Part shown: positions 32,105 through 40,667 of the stretch, one piece after another | How the letters are laid out: every line of letters starts with the position of its first letter | Numbering within the stretch: the first letter of the stretch is position 1 | Assembly: GCF_000758705.1 (NCBI RefSeq) | Contig: NZ_CP009287.1 | Span: 2,294,001-2,358,000 of the forward strand | Reading direction: 5' to 3' | Source of the DNA: Paenibacillus graminis | GTDB taxonomy: Bacteria; Bacillota; Bacilli; Paenibacillales; Paenibacillaceae | Length of the DNA stretch: 64,000 nt | Made by a program: the position numbers and the translations under genes | Notes under the pieces: generated by a model | Databases searched by the model: none | The model's input: only the letters and a program-made list of their open reading frames with translations | What the model was told of the DNA's origin: nothing

Positions 32105-32974
32105 ATGACCACAAGGTTACAAAAAAATAAGATTGAACATCAGCTGCACTCTATGGATGAGCAAGCCGCCCATGAAGAACGAATCACCGAAGCGGCCAGG
32201 CAAACTGCAGTTGCAGCGTATCATGCCGATGATGAGTATCCGCTGGTGGAGACTGAGCTTGCCCCCATTGGAACAGGCACCTTGTACGGAGTAGGGGTAG
32301 GTCCAGGTGACCCCGAGCTGATTACGCTCAAAGCCTGCCGTTTGCTGAGGGAATGTCCGGTAATTGCCTACCCGGCAACCAAAAAGGGCGGGAAATCCTA
32401 TGCCCACGAAATTGTAGAAATGCATATCAAGGCGGATGAAAAAGTCATGCTGGGACTTGTCTTTCCGATGACTAGAGATCCTGAGCTGCTGGCAAGCGGC
32501 TGGAACCGCACGGCCGAGCTCTGCTGGAACGAGCTGAAGCAGGGCCGGGATGTGGCTTTTGTGACGGAGGGCGATCCCAATCTGTACAGCACCTTTATTC
32601 ATCTGGCCCGGTTGATGCAGGAGCTTCACCCCGGCGTGCCGATCGTTTCTATTCCGGGAATATCGTCGGTGCTGGGCGCCGCTGCCGCGCTTCAGCAGCC
32701 CCTTGCCGATGGCGACCAGCGGGTGGGGATTATTCCGGCTACAGAGGACCGGGCGGCCTTGGAGGAGGCGCTGCTGCATCATGATACGGTGGTGTTTTTG
32801 AAGGTGGCCAAGGTGCTGGATCTGCTGCTGGATGTGCTCGATGAGCTCGGGCTTGCGGGAAAAGCTTCCGTTGTGACCAAAGTAACCTCTCCGAATGAAA
32901 CGGTGTGGCGGGATGCCCGCGAGCTGCGCGGCCAAGAGCTCGAATACCTGAGTCTTATGGTGGTGAGCAAATGA
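32105..32974 (+). CDS. cbiL: Cobalt-precorrin-2 C20-methyltransferase CbiL
   Basis: This 289-residue tetrapyrrole methylase follows AAAGGAGGAG. The SAM-binding start 'LYGVGVGPGDPELITLKACRLL' begins only near residue 60. Before it lies a charged, Glu/Gln-rich extension absent from most CbiL proteins (usual length about 230-240). 'FVTEGDPNLYSTFIHL' and 'VSIPGISSVLGAAAALQQPLADGDQRVGIIP' (landmarks) are typical. It makes cobalt-precorrin-3. The ATGA overlap couples it to cbiF. Confidence 0.95.
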   Translation: MTTRLQKNKIEHQLHSMDEQAAHEERITEAARQTAVAAYHADDEYPLVETELAPIGTGTLYGVGVGPGDPELITLKACRLLRECPVIAYPATKKGGKSYAHEIVEMHIKADEKVMLGLVFPMTRDPELLASGWNRTAELCWNELKQGRDVAFVTEGDPNLYSTFIHLARLMQELHPGVPIVSIPGISSVLGAAAALQQPLADGDQRVGIIPATEDRAALEEALLHHDTVVFLKVAKVLDLLLDVLDELGLAGKASVVTKVTSPNETVWRDARELRGQELEYLSLMVVSK

Positions 32975-33774
32975 CGGCGGCCAGCTTGGAACCCAAGGTA
33001 TATATCGTAGGTGCAGGGCCGGGTGATCCCGAGCTGATTACGGTAAAAGGCAGCCGCATCCTGCGTTCTGCAGATGTTGTGCTCTACGCGGATTCACTCG
33101 TCAGCGGGGAGCTGATCGCCAGTGTGATGCCGGGAGCCGAGGTGCTGCAAAGCTCGGGAATGGATCTGGAGCAGCAGGTGGAGATCATGGCTGCGGCTGT
33201 GAAGGCCGGGAAAAGCGTAGCCCGCATCCATACCGGTGACCCTTCCATGTACGGGGCAATCCTGGAGCAGATGTCGCTGCTGAAGCTGTGCGGCGTCAGC
33301 TATGAGATCGTGCCGGGGGTCAGCTCTGTTTTTGCTTCGGCGGCAGCGCTGGGTGCGGAGCTCACCGTGCCGGAGCTGACGCAGACCGTGATTCTGACCC
33401 GTGCCGAAGGCCGGACGCCGGTCCCGGAGCGCGAGCAGCTGCGGCAGCTGGCGGCGCATCACTGCACCGTAGCCCTGTTCCTCAGCGCTTCGCTGGCTGA
33501 ACACGCGGCAGCGGAATTTCTCGCTGCCGGGTGGAGTCCCGATACGCCTATCGCTGTTGTGAAGCGGGCGACCTGGCCGGACCAGCAGATTCTGCGGACC
33601 ACTGTGGCGCGCCTGGCAGCTGATCTGCGCGAAGCGGGCATCACCATGCATGCGATGATTCTCGCCGGCTGGGCGCTGGACCCGGCGCTTACGGACCGTG
33701 ACCAGTACCGCTCGAAGCTGTACGACAAGACCTTTACCCACGGCTGCCGGGAAGGAATCGGCGCCGATGGCTAA
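32971..33774 (+). CDS. cbiF: Cobalt-precorrin-4 C11-methyltransferase CbiF
   Basis: This protein has 267 residues from the ATG overlapping the cbiL stop (ATGA). It carries tetrapyrrole methylase motifs 'VYIVGAGPGDPELITVKGSR', 'VARIHTGDPSMYGAILEQM', 'EIVPGVSSVFASAAALGAEL' and 'TQTVILTRAEGRTPVPE', the CobM/CbiF pattern. The last segment, 'ILAGWALDPAL', is also conserved. It adds the C11 methyl group before CbiG opens the lactone. Confidence 0.96.
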   Translation: MTAASLEPKVYIVGAGPGDPELITVKGSRILRSADVVLYADSLVSGELIASVMPGAEVLQSSGMDLEQQVEIMAAAVKAGKSVARIHTGDPSMYGAILEQMSLLKLCGVSYEIVPGVSSVFASAAALGAELTVPELTQTVILTRAEGRTPVPEREQLRQLAAHHCTVALFLSASLAEHAAAEFLAAGWSPDTPIAVVKRATWPDQQILRTTVARLAADLREAGITMHAMILAGWALDPALTDRDQYRSKLYDKTFTHGCREGIGADG

Positions 33775-34882
33775 GCGGTATGCAGCCGTTGCGATTACTG
33801 TGAATGGCATCCGGCTGGCGCTGAAGCTGGGTGAACGGCTGGCGGATACTGAGGTTTTTTATTACGCTAAATATAGTGAAAACGTACAGGACAACGCGGG
33901 AATTGGGCGGGCGTTTGCGGAGCCGGTCAAAGCGCTGCTGCCGAAGCTGTTCCGGCAGTATGAAGGGCTTATCCTGTTCTTTTCGCTGGGGGCGGCAGTC
34001 CGGCTGATTGCTCCCCTGCTGGAGGATAAAAGAACCGACCCTGCCGTCATTGTCATTGACGAACGCGGAGAACATGTGGTCAGCATGCTGTCCGGCCACT
34101 TGGGCGGGGCCAACAGGCTTACGCGGCAGGTTGCGCAGCTGCTGGACAGCCATCCGGTGATCACTACCGCCTCGGATGTGCAGGGCACCTTCGCCGTGGA
34201 TCTGCTCGGCTCGGAGTTCGGCTGGCGCGCAGAGAGCTTCGCAGCCATGAAAACAGTCAGCGCCGCCCTGGTCAACGGGGAAGCCGTGGCCTTCCTGCAG
34301 GAGAGCGGCGAACGCGGCTGGCTGCCGCCCGGTGCGGTGCTGCCAGAGCATGTCCGCCTCTGCGGAAGCATGGCGGAGCTGCAGGAAGCGCCGTTCAGCG
34401 CGGCGGTCGTGATCACGGACCGGCAGCTGCCGGAGCCGGAGGCAGCGGCTCTTGGAGAGCGGACGGTAGTCTACCATCCGCGCAGTCTTGTGCTCGGGCT
34501 CGGCTGCAACCGCGGGACCCCGCTGGAGGAGCTTGAAGCGGTGGTGCAGGGTACGCTGGCGGAGCTGGGGCTTTCGCTTCTTAGCGTCCGCAATGCCGCT
34601 ACTGCCGCGGTCAAAGGCGATGAGGCCGGGCTTCTGGCCTTGTGCGCCAAATACGGCTGGGAGCTGGCCCTGTTTTCGCCGGAGGAACTGAATATGGTGG
34701 CGCTGGAGCAGCCCTCGGAAATTGTTTTTAAGGCGACCGGAGCTTATGGTGTCTGTGAGCCGGCAGCCCTGTTGTCCTCAGGTGCCCGCGACCTGGTGCT
34801 GAAGAAGAAAAAAAGCGGCAATGCGACCATTGCAATAGCGAGAGTCAGCTTTGCTGAAACGGAGGGGAATAAGAATGAATGA
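33767..34882 (+). CDS. cbiG: Cobalt-precorrin-5A hydrolase CbiG
   Basis: This protein has 371 residues from the ATG at 33767, overlapping the cbiF stop by 8 nt, with AAGGAA upstream. It has the N-terminal region 'IIAPLLEDKRTDPAVIVIDERGEHVVSMLSGHLGGANRLT' (a landmark, residues about 80-120) with the family's 'SGHLGGAN'. 'VYHPRSLVLGLGCNRGTPLEELE' follows, and the C-terminal CobE-like domain has 'GVCEPAALLSSGA'. It hydrolyses the ring-A lactone and releases acetaldehyde. The length is typical. Confidence 0.95.
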   Translation: MAKRYAAVAITVNGIRLALKLGERLADTEVFYYAKYSENVQDNAGIGRAFAEPVKALLPKLFRQYEGLILFFSLGAAVRLIAPLLEDKRTDPAVIVIDERGEHVVSMLSGHLGGANRLTRQVAQLLDSHPVITTASDVQGTFAVDLLGSEFGWRAESFAAMKTVSAALVNGEAVAFLQESGERGWLPPGAVLPEHVRLCGSMAELQEAPFSAAVVITDRQLPEPEAAALGERTVVYHPRSLVLGLGCNRGTPLEELEAVVQGTLAELGLSLLSVRNAATAAVKGDEAGLLALCAKYGWELALFSPEELNMVALEQPSEIVFKATGAYGVCEPAALLSSGARDLVLKKKKSGNATIAIARVSFAETEGNKNE

Positions 34883-36623
34883 GCAGAGCGGACCGGAGCA
34901 GCTTCCCCGGCTCCGCCCGCGTTTTGTGGTAGCCGGAACAGGCAGCGGTTCGGGCAAAACAACAGTGACGCTCGGACTGCTGCGGGCTTTTGCCCGGCGC
35001 GGTCTTACAGTGCAGGCCTTCAAATGCGGCCCGGATTATATTGATCCAGCCTATCACGCGGCTGTAACCGGCCGTACGGCCCGCAATCTGGATTCCTGGA
35101 TGACCTCGGGCGAATATATGCTGGAGTATTTTTTGCGTTCCTCGGAGACAGCCGACCTGTCCGTAATTGAAGGAGTTATGGGGTTGTACGACGGCAAAGA
35201 GGCGGCTGCGCTTACCGGATCAACGGCGGAAATTGCCCTCCTAACAGGAAGTCCGGTGCTGCTGGTGGTGGATGTGCGCAGCATGGGACGCAGTGCGGCT
35301 GCAATCGTGCTTGGCTTTCAGCAGTTGGAGCCGGGCGTGAACATCGCTGCGGTAATCGTGAACCGCTGCGGGAGCGCCAGCCATTACCGGACGGTCCAAG
35401 CCGCGATTGAAGCGGCCTGCGGCATACCGGTCATCGGCTGGCTGGCACGGGATCAGGGACTGGATATCCCGGAACGGCACCTGGGGCTGCTGCCTGCCGT
35501 GGAACGCGGAGAGCTGGAGCCGTTATTTGACCGTGCCGCCGACCTGCTGGAGGCAGGAACGGATCTGGATGGACTGCTGCAAATTGCTGCAGCAGCGTCA
35601 GTCCTGCATTATCCGGCGGCGGGAGAAATGATGCCGGAAGGAAAAATACTGCCGGAAGGGGGTTCTACGGAAGAGAGTCCGCCAGAGAATGTTCCGGCAG
35701 CCAGGAATATCTTTCAGGTGACAGGCGCGCAAGATGCACAGGAACTTCCGGGTAAGCTGCCTGGCGCCGCCGCACTTTTCCCCACGATAGCTGCTAAGAT
35801 CCATCAGGTGACAGGCGTGCAAGAAGCACAGGAACTTCCGGGTAAGCTGCCTGCCACCGCCGCACTTTCCCCCTCGTTAGCTGCTATGGGAGCCGGTATT
35901 ATACAGTGCTATCCATCCTTGGATAGCACTGCTCCCCAAGCCCTCGCCTCGGTATATGACCCTGCGCCGGTCATTGCCGTTGCACAGGATGCGGCGTTCA
36001 ATTTTTATTACGCCGACAATCTGGAGCTGCTGGCCCGTGCCGGGGCCCGGCTGGCTCTGTTCAGCCCGCTCAGCGGCGAAGGCATTCCGCCGGAGGCGGA
36101 CGGCATCTACCTCGGCGGCGGTTTTCCAGAGGAATTCGCCGCCACAATCGCCGGGAATCCGGCCTTCCTGAACGGCCTAAGGGCAGCGGCAGCAGCAGGT
36201 ATGCCGCTGTATGCGGAATGCGGCGGCTACATGGTGCTGGCCCGCAGCCTTACCGACCGCGCCGGGGCTGTACATGAGATGGCCGGGATTATTCCCGCCC
36301 ATACAGTCATGCAGGACCGGCGCACCGCACTCGGCTACCGCGAAGTCACCGCGCGGGCCGATTGCCTGCTGCTGAAGCAGGGCGAGCGCCTGCGCGGGCA
36401 CGAGTTCCACTATTCCCTGATGAGCTATTCGCCTAGCGAACCGCGGTTGTACGCCTATGACAGCAGCGGACGTAGCGGCAGCCAGCCGGAGGGCTATGCC
36501 CGCGGCAATGTTATGGCTGCTTATGCGCATATACATCTGGCTTCCCATATCCCGGCGGCATTCCGGCTGGTAGAAGCCTGCCGCAGCTACCGCAGGAGTA
36601 ACGAAGACATGCTGCGCTCATAG
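34875..36623 (+). CDS. cbiA: Cobyrinate a,c-diamide synthase CbiA with an enlarged central linker
   Basis: This protein has 582 residues from the ATG at 34875, after GGAGGGG; family members are usually about 450-470. The N-terminal P-loop amide-activating domain has 'VAGTGSGSGKTTVTLGLL', 'FKCGPDYIDPAYH', 'GVMGLYDGKE' and 'PVLLVVDVRSMGRSAAAIV'. The C-terminal class I amidotransferase domain has 'GIYLGGGFPEEFA', the catalytic Cys449 in 'YAECGGYM' and 'AYAHIHLASH'. Between them, about 100 extra Ala/Pro/Glu-rich residues include an imperfect tandem 30-residue duplication. It amidates the a and c side chains with glutamine and ATP. It is the last corrin gene of the cluster. Confidence 0.94.
   Translation: MNEQSGPEQLPRLRPRFVVAGTGSGSGKTTVTLGLLRAFARRGLTVQAFKCGPDYIDPAYHAAVTGRTARNLDSWMTSGEYMLEYFLRSSETADLSVIEGVMGLYDGKEAAALTGSTAEIALLTGSPVLLVVDVRSMGRSAAAIVLGFQQLEPGVNIAAVIVNRCGSASHYRTVQAAIEAACGIPVIGWLARDQGLDIPERHLGLLPAVERGELEPLFDRAADLLEAGTDLDGLLQIAAAASVLHYPAAGEMMPEGKILPEGGSTEESPPENVPAARNIFQVTGAQDAQELPGKLPGAAALFPTIAAKIHQVTGVQEAQELPGKLPATAALSPSLAAMGAGIIQCYPSLDSTAPQALASVYDPAPVIAVAQDAAFNFYYADNLELLARAGARLALFSPLSGEGIPPEADGIYLGGGFPEEFAATIAGNPAFLNGLRAAAAAGMPLYAECGGYMVLARSLTDRAGAVHEMAGIIPAHTVMQDRRTALGYREVTARADCLLLKQGERLRGHEFHYSLMSYSPSEPRLYAYDSSGRSGSQPEGYARGNVMAAYAHIHLASHIPAAFRLVEACRSYRRSNEDMLRS
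35715..35890 (+). repeat. 90-bp tandem duplication inside cbiA
   Basis: CAGGTGACAGGCG begins copies at 35715 and 35805. The copies share GCACAGGAACTTCCGGGTA and the AGCTGCCTG and CGCCGCACTTT segments. The duplication is in frame and lies in the linker between the two catalytic domains. Confidence 0.88.
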
Positions 36624-36736
36624 GATGATACCCATGAGAGCAAGGCCAGAATAAACCGCATGATCCCGGCGAATAAGCTAGGATCATGCGCGCACTTGGA
36701 GGAGGAGCTGCCAGATCCGCTAGAGCCTGAGTTCTA

Positions 36737-36919
36737 AGTGGAAAAAGTAAAACTAATCCGCCGATAATTGCTTAGAAAAGGAATTTAGTGGGAATTTATC
36801 CACTTAATTCACGTGAAAATACGATATCAGGAGCAGTTGAGCCAGAATAAGTCTACTTTTTCCCACTACGGATGCCCGTACAGCGAAACGGTACCGAATA
36901 AGTATACTTTTTCCACTTT
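36737..36919. repeat. Three copies of an AGTGGAAAAAGTAnACTTATTC-type element
   Basis: One copy is on the plus strand from 36737 (AGTGGAAAAAGTAAAACTAAT). Two are on the minus strand at 36846-36868 (AATAAGTCTACTTTTTCCC, ACT) and 36897-36919 (AATAAGTATACTTTTTCCAC, TTT). The last contains the self-complementary AAGTATACTT. It looks like a dispersed intergenic family. Confidence 0.65.
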
Positions 36920-37194
36920 AGTTAGCTCAGTCCGGCCGGTGCACGATCGCAAGGCAGGTTCACTCAAGCCCAGCCGCTTCTCCAGGGATTTTTAGTGTAC
37001 AAAGTGCAATAGATTGAACTTTTCGGGCGGTTTGATGGGTCTACTGCTGCAGAAAGTACTATAAAAGGCGCGTTCTGACCTAATTGGAAAGGGAGTCGAA
37101 TCGCCGGTTGTTACTTGGATTGGCCTGCTTGCCTCTATTCCCGATATAGTGGGATTTCGGTGGAAATCTAGTTTCTTTTTCGTATGTCAACCGC

Positions 37195-37223
37195 TTGTCA
37201 TAGATCTGCCGGCCACGTATAAT
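37195..37223 (+). promoter_or_regulatory. Sigma-A promoter of the fructokinase gene
   Basis: TTGTCA (37195-37200) and a perfect TATAAT (37218-37223) are 17 nt apart. The transcript would start about 70 nt before the GTG start codon. Confidence 0.75.
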
Positions 37224-37298
37224 AAAGGCAAGAGAACGCTTTATTACACGAATGGCCAATCTTTGGCTGAACGTTTATGGGGAAGGGAGACTGCTGCA

Positions 37299-38180
37299 GT
37301 GAAGGTACTTGGAGCAATTGAAGCAGGGGGAACAAAGTTTGTATGCGGGACAGGAAATGAGGACGGGACGATTATCGACCGGGTCAGCTTTCCGACGACT
37401 ACGCCTGAGGAAACAATGGGGCTTGTGCTGGACTATTTTACAGGCAAAAATGTGGAAGCAATCGGCATAGGCTCATTCGGACCGATTGATCCGGTAATTG
37501 GCAGCCCGACCTACGGCTGCATTACAACTACACCTAAACCCCATTGGGGACAATACAATCTGGTTGGAGCAGTTGCCGGGCATTTTTCCGTGCCTATCGG
37601 GTTCGATACGGATGTGAACGGTGCGGCGCTGGGGGAATACAAGTGGGGAGCGGCCCAAGGGCTGGACAGCTGCCTGTATATCACAGTCGGTACAGGGATA
37701 GGAGCGGGCGCAGTAGTGGGAGGCAAGCTGGTGCACGGCTTGTCCCATCCTGAAATGGGGCATATTCTTGTGCGCCGCCATCCGGAAGACAAGTTTGAAG
37801 GCTTCTGCCCTTATCACAGCGATTGCCTGGAGGGTTTGGCGGCAGGTCCGGCGATTGGCAAACGCTGGGGCAAACCGGCTGGCGAGCTGCCTGCGGATCA
37901 TCCGGCGTGGGCGATGGAAGCCCACTATCTGGCGCATGCGCTGATGAATTACGTGCTGATTCTGTCACCGCAGAAGATTGTGATGGGCGGCGGGGTCATG
38001 AAGCAGAGCCAGCTTTTCCCGCTTATTCATGCGAAGCTTCAGGAGCTCCTCGGCGGCTATGTGCAGCATCCTGCACTGAACGAGGCTATCGGCAGCTATA
38101 TTGTTCCGCCTCAGCTGGGCGACAATGCAGGTCTGTCCGGAGCGCTTGGACTGGCTAAGCTGGCGCTGGACCGGGAGTAG
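37299..38180 (+). CDS. ROK-family fructokinase
   Basis: This protein has 293 residues from a GTG 10 nt after GGAAGGGA; the longer frame from 37149 starts upstream of the promoter. 'LGAIEAGGTKFVCGTG' is the ATP phosphate loop of fructokinases in the ScrK/GmuE group. 'FDTDVNGAALGEYKWGA' carries the catalytic Asp, and 'TVGTGIGAGAVVGG' follows. The zinc cluster 'HPEMGHILVRRH' with later 'CPYHSDCLEGLAAGPA' is diagnostic. It phosphorylates fructose to fructose-6-phosphate. No fructan or sucrose transporter is adjacent. Confidence 0.92.
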   Translation: MKVLGAIEAGGTKFVCGTGNEDGTIIDRVSFPTTTPEETMGLVLDYFTGKNVEAIGIGSFGPIDPVIGSPTYGCITTTPKPHWGQYNLVGAVAGHFSVPIGFDTDVNGAALGEYKWGAAQGLDSCLYITVGTGIGAGAVVGGKLVHGLSHPEMGHILVRRHPEDKFEGFCPYHSDCLEGLAAGPAIGKRWGKPAGELPADHPAWAMEAHYLAHALMNYVLILSPQKIVMGGGVMKQSQLFPLIHAKLQELLGGYVQHPALNEAIGSYIVPPQLGDNAGLSGALGLAKLALDRE

Positions 38181-38539
38181 CCTGAAGGCAGGGATAAGGA
38201 TTGATTGGCTTTACAGCGCAATTCATCCTTATATTTCCGCTGGAACAAATACTGTTCCCATAGAGGAACGGACAAGCTGTTCCTACTTAGTATAAAAAGG
38301 GATTGACTGTTTCACAATATATGGGTATTGTAAGCATTAACAGTATAGCATTCCAGAGGAAGCACCTCTTTCACGTGAATTCGTGGGAGAGGTGCTTTTT
38401 TGTGTGCAGATGTAAGGCGGTATAAGCTTCACACCTATATCGTCCTTATATTGTCCGGTGATGGATCTGTCTAAGGAACCGTCCATCCGGAGAGTTCCGG
38501 GATTATGCATGCTGTAAGACAAGGAAGGTAGGGATTGGG
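38181..38539. other. 359-bp intergenic stretch with hairpins, no gene
   Basis: This stretch holds two small neighbouring hairpins (GGAACA-N5-TGTTCC at 38242-38258 and GGAAC/GTTCC at 38265-38283) and a strong terminator at 38361-38401. The remainder leads to the HRDC-domain gene. No promoter of good quality was recognised, and no protein is supported on either strand. Confidence 0.6.
38361..38401 (+). terminator. Rho-independent terminator after the fructokinase gene
   Basis: AGCACCTCTTTCACG pairs with CGTGGGAGAGGTGCT (15 bp with two wobble pairs) around TGAATT, followed by six T. Confidence 0.92.
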
Positions 38540-39559
38540 ATGCAGATTGTATTTATGAACCGTTTGTCGAGAATGTCAGGGGCCGATCAAGAGGGTTTAG
38601 CCCAGCTCTGGATTGGGGAAGAAGAAGGCACCTGGCGCCTTGGCTGGCGCGATTTCTCCGGCTCAGAGGAAACCGGGGACAGCTTGTGGTATGAAGGCGG
38701 CTCCTGGAATGAGATGCTCTGCGTCTACCGGCATGAGCTGGCGGTGAAGATGGGCGATGGCTACCGGCCTCTAATCGATGGGGCCTTTCACGATGAAGAC
38801 AGCCAGTCCGGCAGCCGCAACCAGGAGCAGCTTAAGCTGCAGTATTTCAGCGAGCAGCATGGCAATGAATCCGTCTATGAAGAGCTCTGCTCCTGGCGCC
38901 GGGGCAAAGCCTCCATTGAGCGGAAAGCGCCATACATACTTGCCAGCAACCGTCTCCTGCGGATGCTCAGCGCTTTTCTTCCCCGCACTCTGGAGGAGCT
39001 GCTGCAGATTCCCGGCGTAGGCGAGGGCAAGGCCTCGCAATACGGCGAGGACTGGCTGGGCATCACCTCGGCCGCAGAGCGGGAGCATAGCTTTCCGCTG
39101 GGCTGGGTGCATGAAGCCGTTGACGAGGAACACTTTGTGTCCTGGCAGTACAAGCAGAAGGAGCTGAAGTACAAGAAGCAGCTGGAGCGGCTGCGGCTGC
39201 GCAGGGTTCTGCTGCAGGGAATAGAGGAAGGCCTTGGGATAGAGCAACTGAAGGCAGCGAGTGGGGTAAGCCGCCGAGAAGTGCTTGAAGCGGTAGAAGA
39301 GCTGGAGAAGGACGGCTATTCCGTCGAAAAGCTCATTGCTCTCGAACTGGCTGAGGTATCCTCCAGCGAGCAAGCCGGTGTATGGACCGCCTATGAGCTG
39401 ATGGGTGATACCTTCCTTAAGCCCGTACTTTTCAAAGCCTACGGGGAAGGATTCTCACCTGCGGAAGGATTGGATGTGTATTATGAACGGCTGCGGCTGA
39501 TCCGCATCCGCTACCGGCGGGGACAATCAGCTAAGCTGGAAGGGGCGACGAATTTATAA
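38540..39559 (+). CDS. HRDC-domain protein of unknown function
   Basis: This 339-residue protein starts at an ATG after AGGAAGG. Residues about 120-185 form an HRDC (helicase and RNase D C-terminal) domain: 'LCSWRRGKASIERKAPYILASNRLL', then 'LPRTLEELLQIPGVGEGKASQYG'. No helicase or nuclease domain accompanies it. The C-terminal part has helix-turn-helix-like helices ('IEQLKAASGVSRREVLEAVEELEKDGYSV'; landmarks). HRDC domains bind nucleic acid, so a DNA or RNA role is plausible. Similar stand-alone proteins occur in Paenibacillus, from memory. The specific function is unknown. Confidence 0.78.
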   Translation: MQIVFMNRLSRMSGADQEGLAQLWIGEEEGTWRLGWRDFSGSEETGDSLWYEGGSWNEMLCVYRHELAVKMGDGYRPLIDGAFHDEDSQSGSRNQEQLKLQYFSEQHGNESVYEELCSWRRGKASIERKAPYILASNRLLRMLSAFLPRTLEELLQIPGVGEGKASQYGEDWLGITSAAEREHSFPLGWVHEAVDEEHFVSWQYKQKELKYKKQLERLRLRRVLLQGIEEGLGIEQLKAASGVSRREVLEAVEELEKDGYSVEKLIALELAEVSSSEQAGVWTAYELMGDTFLKPVLFKAYGEGFSPAEGLDVYYERLRLIRIRYRRGQSAKLEGATNL

Positions 39560-39652
39560 TCGCCTATGCTGAAGGCCGCTTGGGACTCACTTTAGGAGAA
39601 TGCTGTAATTTGGAGTAAACTACAGGTATTCCGAATAAAAGGAGAGAAACCT

Positions 39653-40597
39653 ATGATCGTAACATTAACGGTTAACCCCAGCGTAGACGCCAGCACAGGC
39701 ATTGAGAAGGTCGTTCCTGACCATAAGCTGCGCTGCCGGGAGGCATCCTATAAGCCGGGGGGCGGCGGGGTCAATGTGTCCCGGGCGATCCACAGATTAG
39801 GCGGAGAGTCCTTGGCTTTGTATGCATCGGGCGGACTGCACGGGCAGCTGCTGCATAAGATGCTGGAGCAGGAAGGCGTCGGGCACCAGGAGATCCCGAT
39901 TTCCGGGCAGACACGGGAAAATCTGATCGTTGTGGAAGAATCCACAGGCCAGCAATTCCGGTTCGATATGCCTGGCCCGCACTTTATTGAGGGCGATTGG
40001 CAGCAGTGTCTGGAGCAGCTGAAATCCCTGGGCGGGAAGCCGACCTACGTTGTTGCCAGCGGCAGTCTGCCTCCGGGATGCCCGGTGGATTTCTACGGCC
40101 GTGTAATTGAAGCCGTGAAGCCTTGGCAGGCGCGGGTGATTGTCGATACCTCAGGCGAAGCGCTGCAAAAGGCTGCTGACGCAGGTGTATATCTGCTCAA
40201 GCCGAATGCCCGCGAGCTTGAGGAATTGACCGGACATTCCATTACAGGGGATGCAGAGGTCCGGGCGGCTGCCCTGGAGCTGATCGAGCAAGGTCGGACA
40301 GAAGTGGTTGTGGTATCCCTCGGCGGCGAGGGGGCATTGCTGATTACGAGCGAGGGCTCCGAGCATCTCAAGGCACCTGAAGTTCCCGTACTGAGTGTAG
40401 TAGGGGCTGGAGACAGTCTGGTGGGCGGGCTGGTCTACAGTCTGGAACGGGGCTGGCCGCTGCGCCGGGCCGTTCAGTTCGGAATCGCCTCCGGAGCGGC
40501 GGCGGTGATGAATCCGGAGCGTCAGCTGTGCAAGCGTGAGGATACGGAACGATTGTTTATGCAAATCGAAGCAGCAGATGCAGAGACTCAGCGATAA
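39653..40597 (+). CDS. PfkB-type phosphofructokinase/hexose-phosphate kinase (ribokinase superfamily)
   Basis: This 314-residue enzyme resembles E. coli 6-phosphofructokinase 2 along its length: 'LTVNPSVDAS' at the N-terminus, 'HKLRCREASYKPGGGGVNVSRAI', 'VASGSLPPGCPVDFY', 'LLKPNARELEEL' and the catalytic 'VVGAGDSLVGGLVYSLE' with its Asp base, then 'GIASGAAAVM'. The ribosome site AAAAGGAGAG is optimal. Close relatives include 1-phosphofructokinase and tagatose-6-phosphate kinase, so the exact sugar phosphate is uncertain. It lies near but is not obviously in one operon with the fructokinase. Confidence 0.88.
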   Translation: MIVTLTVNPSVDASTGIEKVVPDHKLRCREASYKPGGGGVNVSRAIHRLGGESLALYASGGLHGQLLHKMLEQEGVGHQEIPISGQTRENLIVVEESTGQQFRFDMPGPHFIEGDWQQCLEQLKSLGGKPTYVVASGSLPPGCPVDFYGRVIEAVKPWQARVIVDTSGEALQKAADAGVYLLKPNARELEELTGHSITGDAEVRAAALELIEQGRTEVVVVSLGGEGALLITSEGSEHLKAPEVPVLSVVGAGDSLVGGLVYSLERGWPLRRAVQFGIASGAAAVMNPERQLCKREDTERLFMQIEAADAETQR

Positions 40598-40600
40598 ACC

Positions 40601-40645
40601 AAAAAGACGAAGGTTTCCTTGCCATGGGGCAGAGAAGCCTTCGTC
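40601..40645. terminator. Bidirectional terminator between the PfkB-type gene and corA
   Basis: GACGAAGGTTTC pairs with GAGAAGCCTTCGTC across a G-rich loop. On the minus strand the stem is followed by a T-run (AAAAAG read on the plus strand), so it ends the convergent corA gene well. The plus-strand tail is only CTGCTT. Confidence 0.8.
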
Positions 40646-40667
40646 CTGCTTATTCGTCCATTTTTGT

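Larger units (their letters stand above)
36624..37298. other. 675-bp gene-free stretch with inverted and dispersed repeats
   Basis: I found no credible gene between cbiA and the fructokinase. It contains the hairpin CGCATGATCC/GGATCATGCG (36657-36690, 10-bp stem, no T-run), three copies of an AAGTGGAAAAAGTA-type element in both orientations, and the fructokinase promoter near 37200. Longer reading frames here (for example 36813-36995) have no ribosome sites. Confidence 0.7.

Noticed and set aside
36657..36690. Terminator after cbiA
   Set aside because: The 10-bp hairpin is strong, but the following bases (CGCACTTGG) have no T-run, so it is kept only as an inverted repeat.
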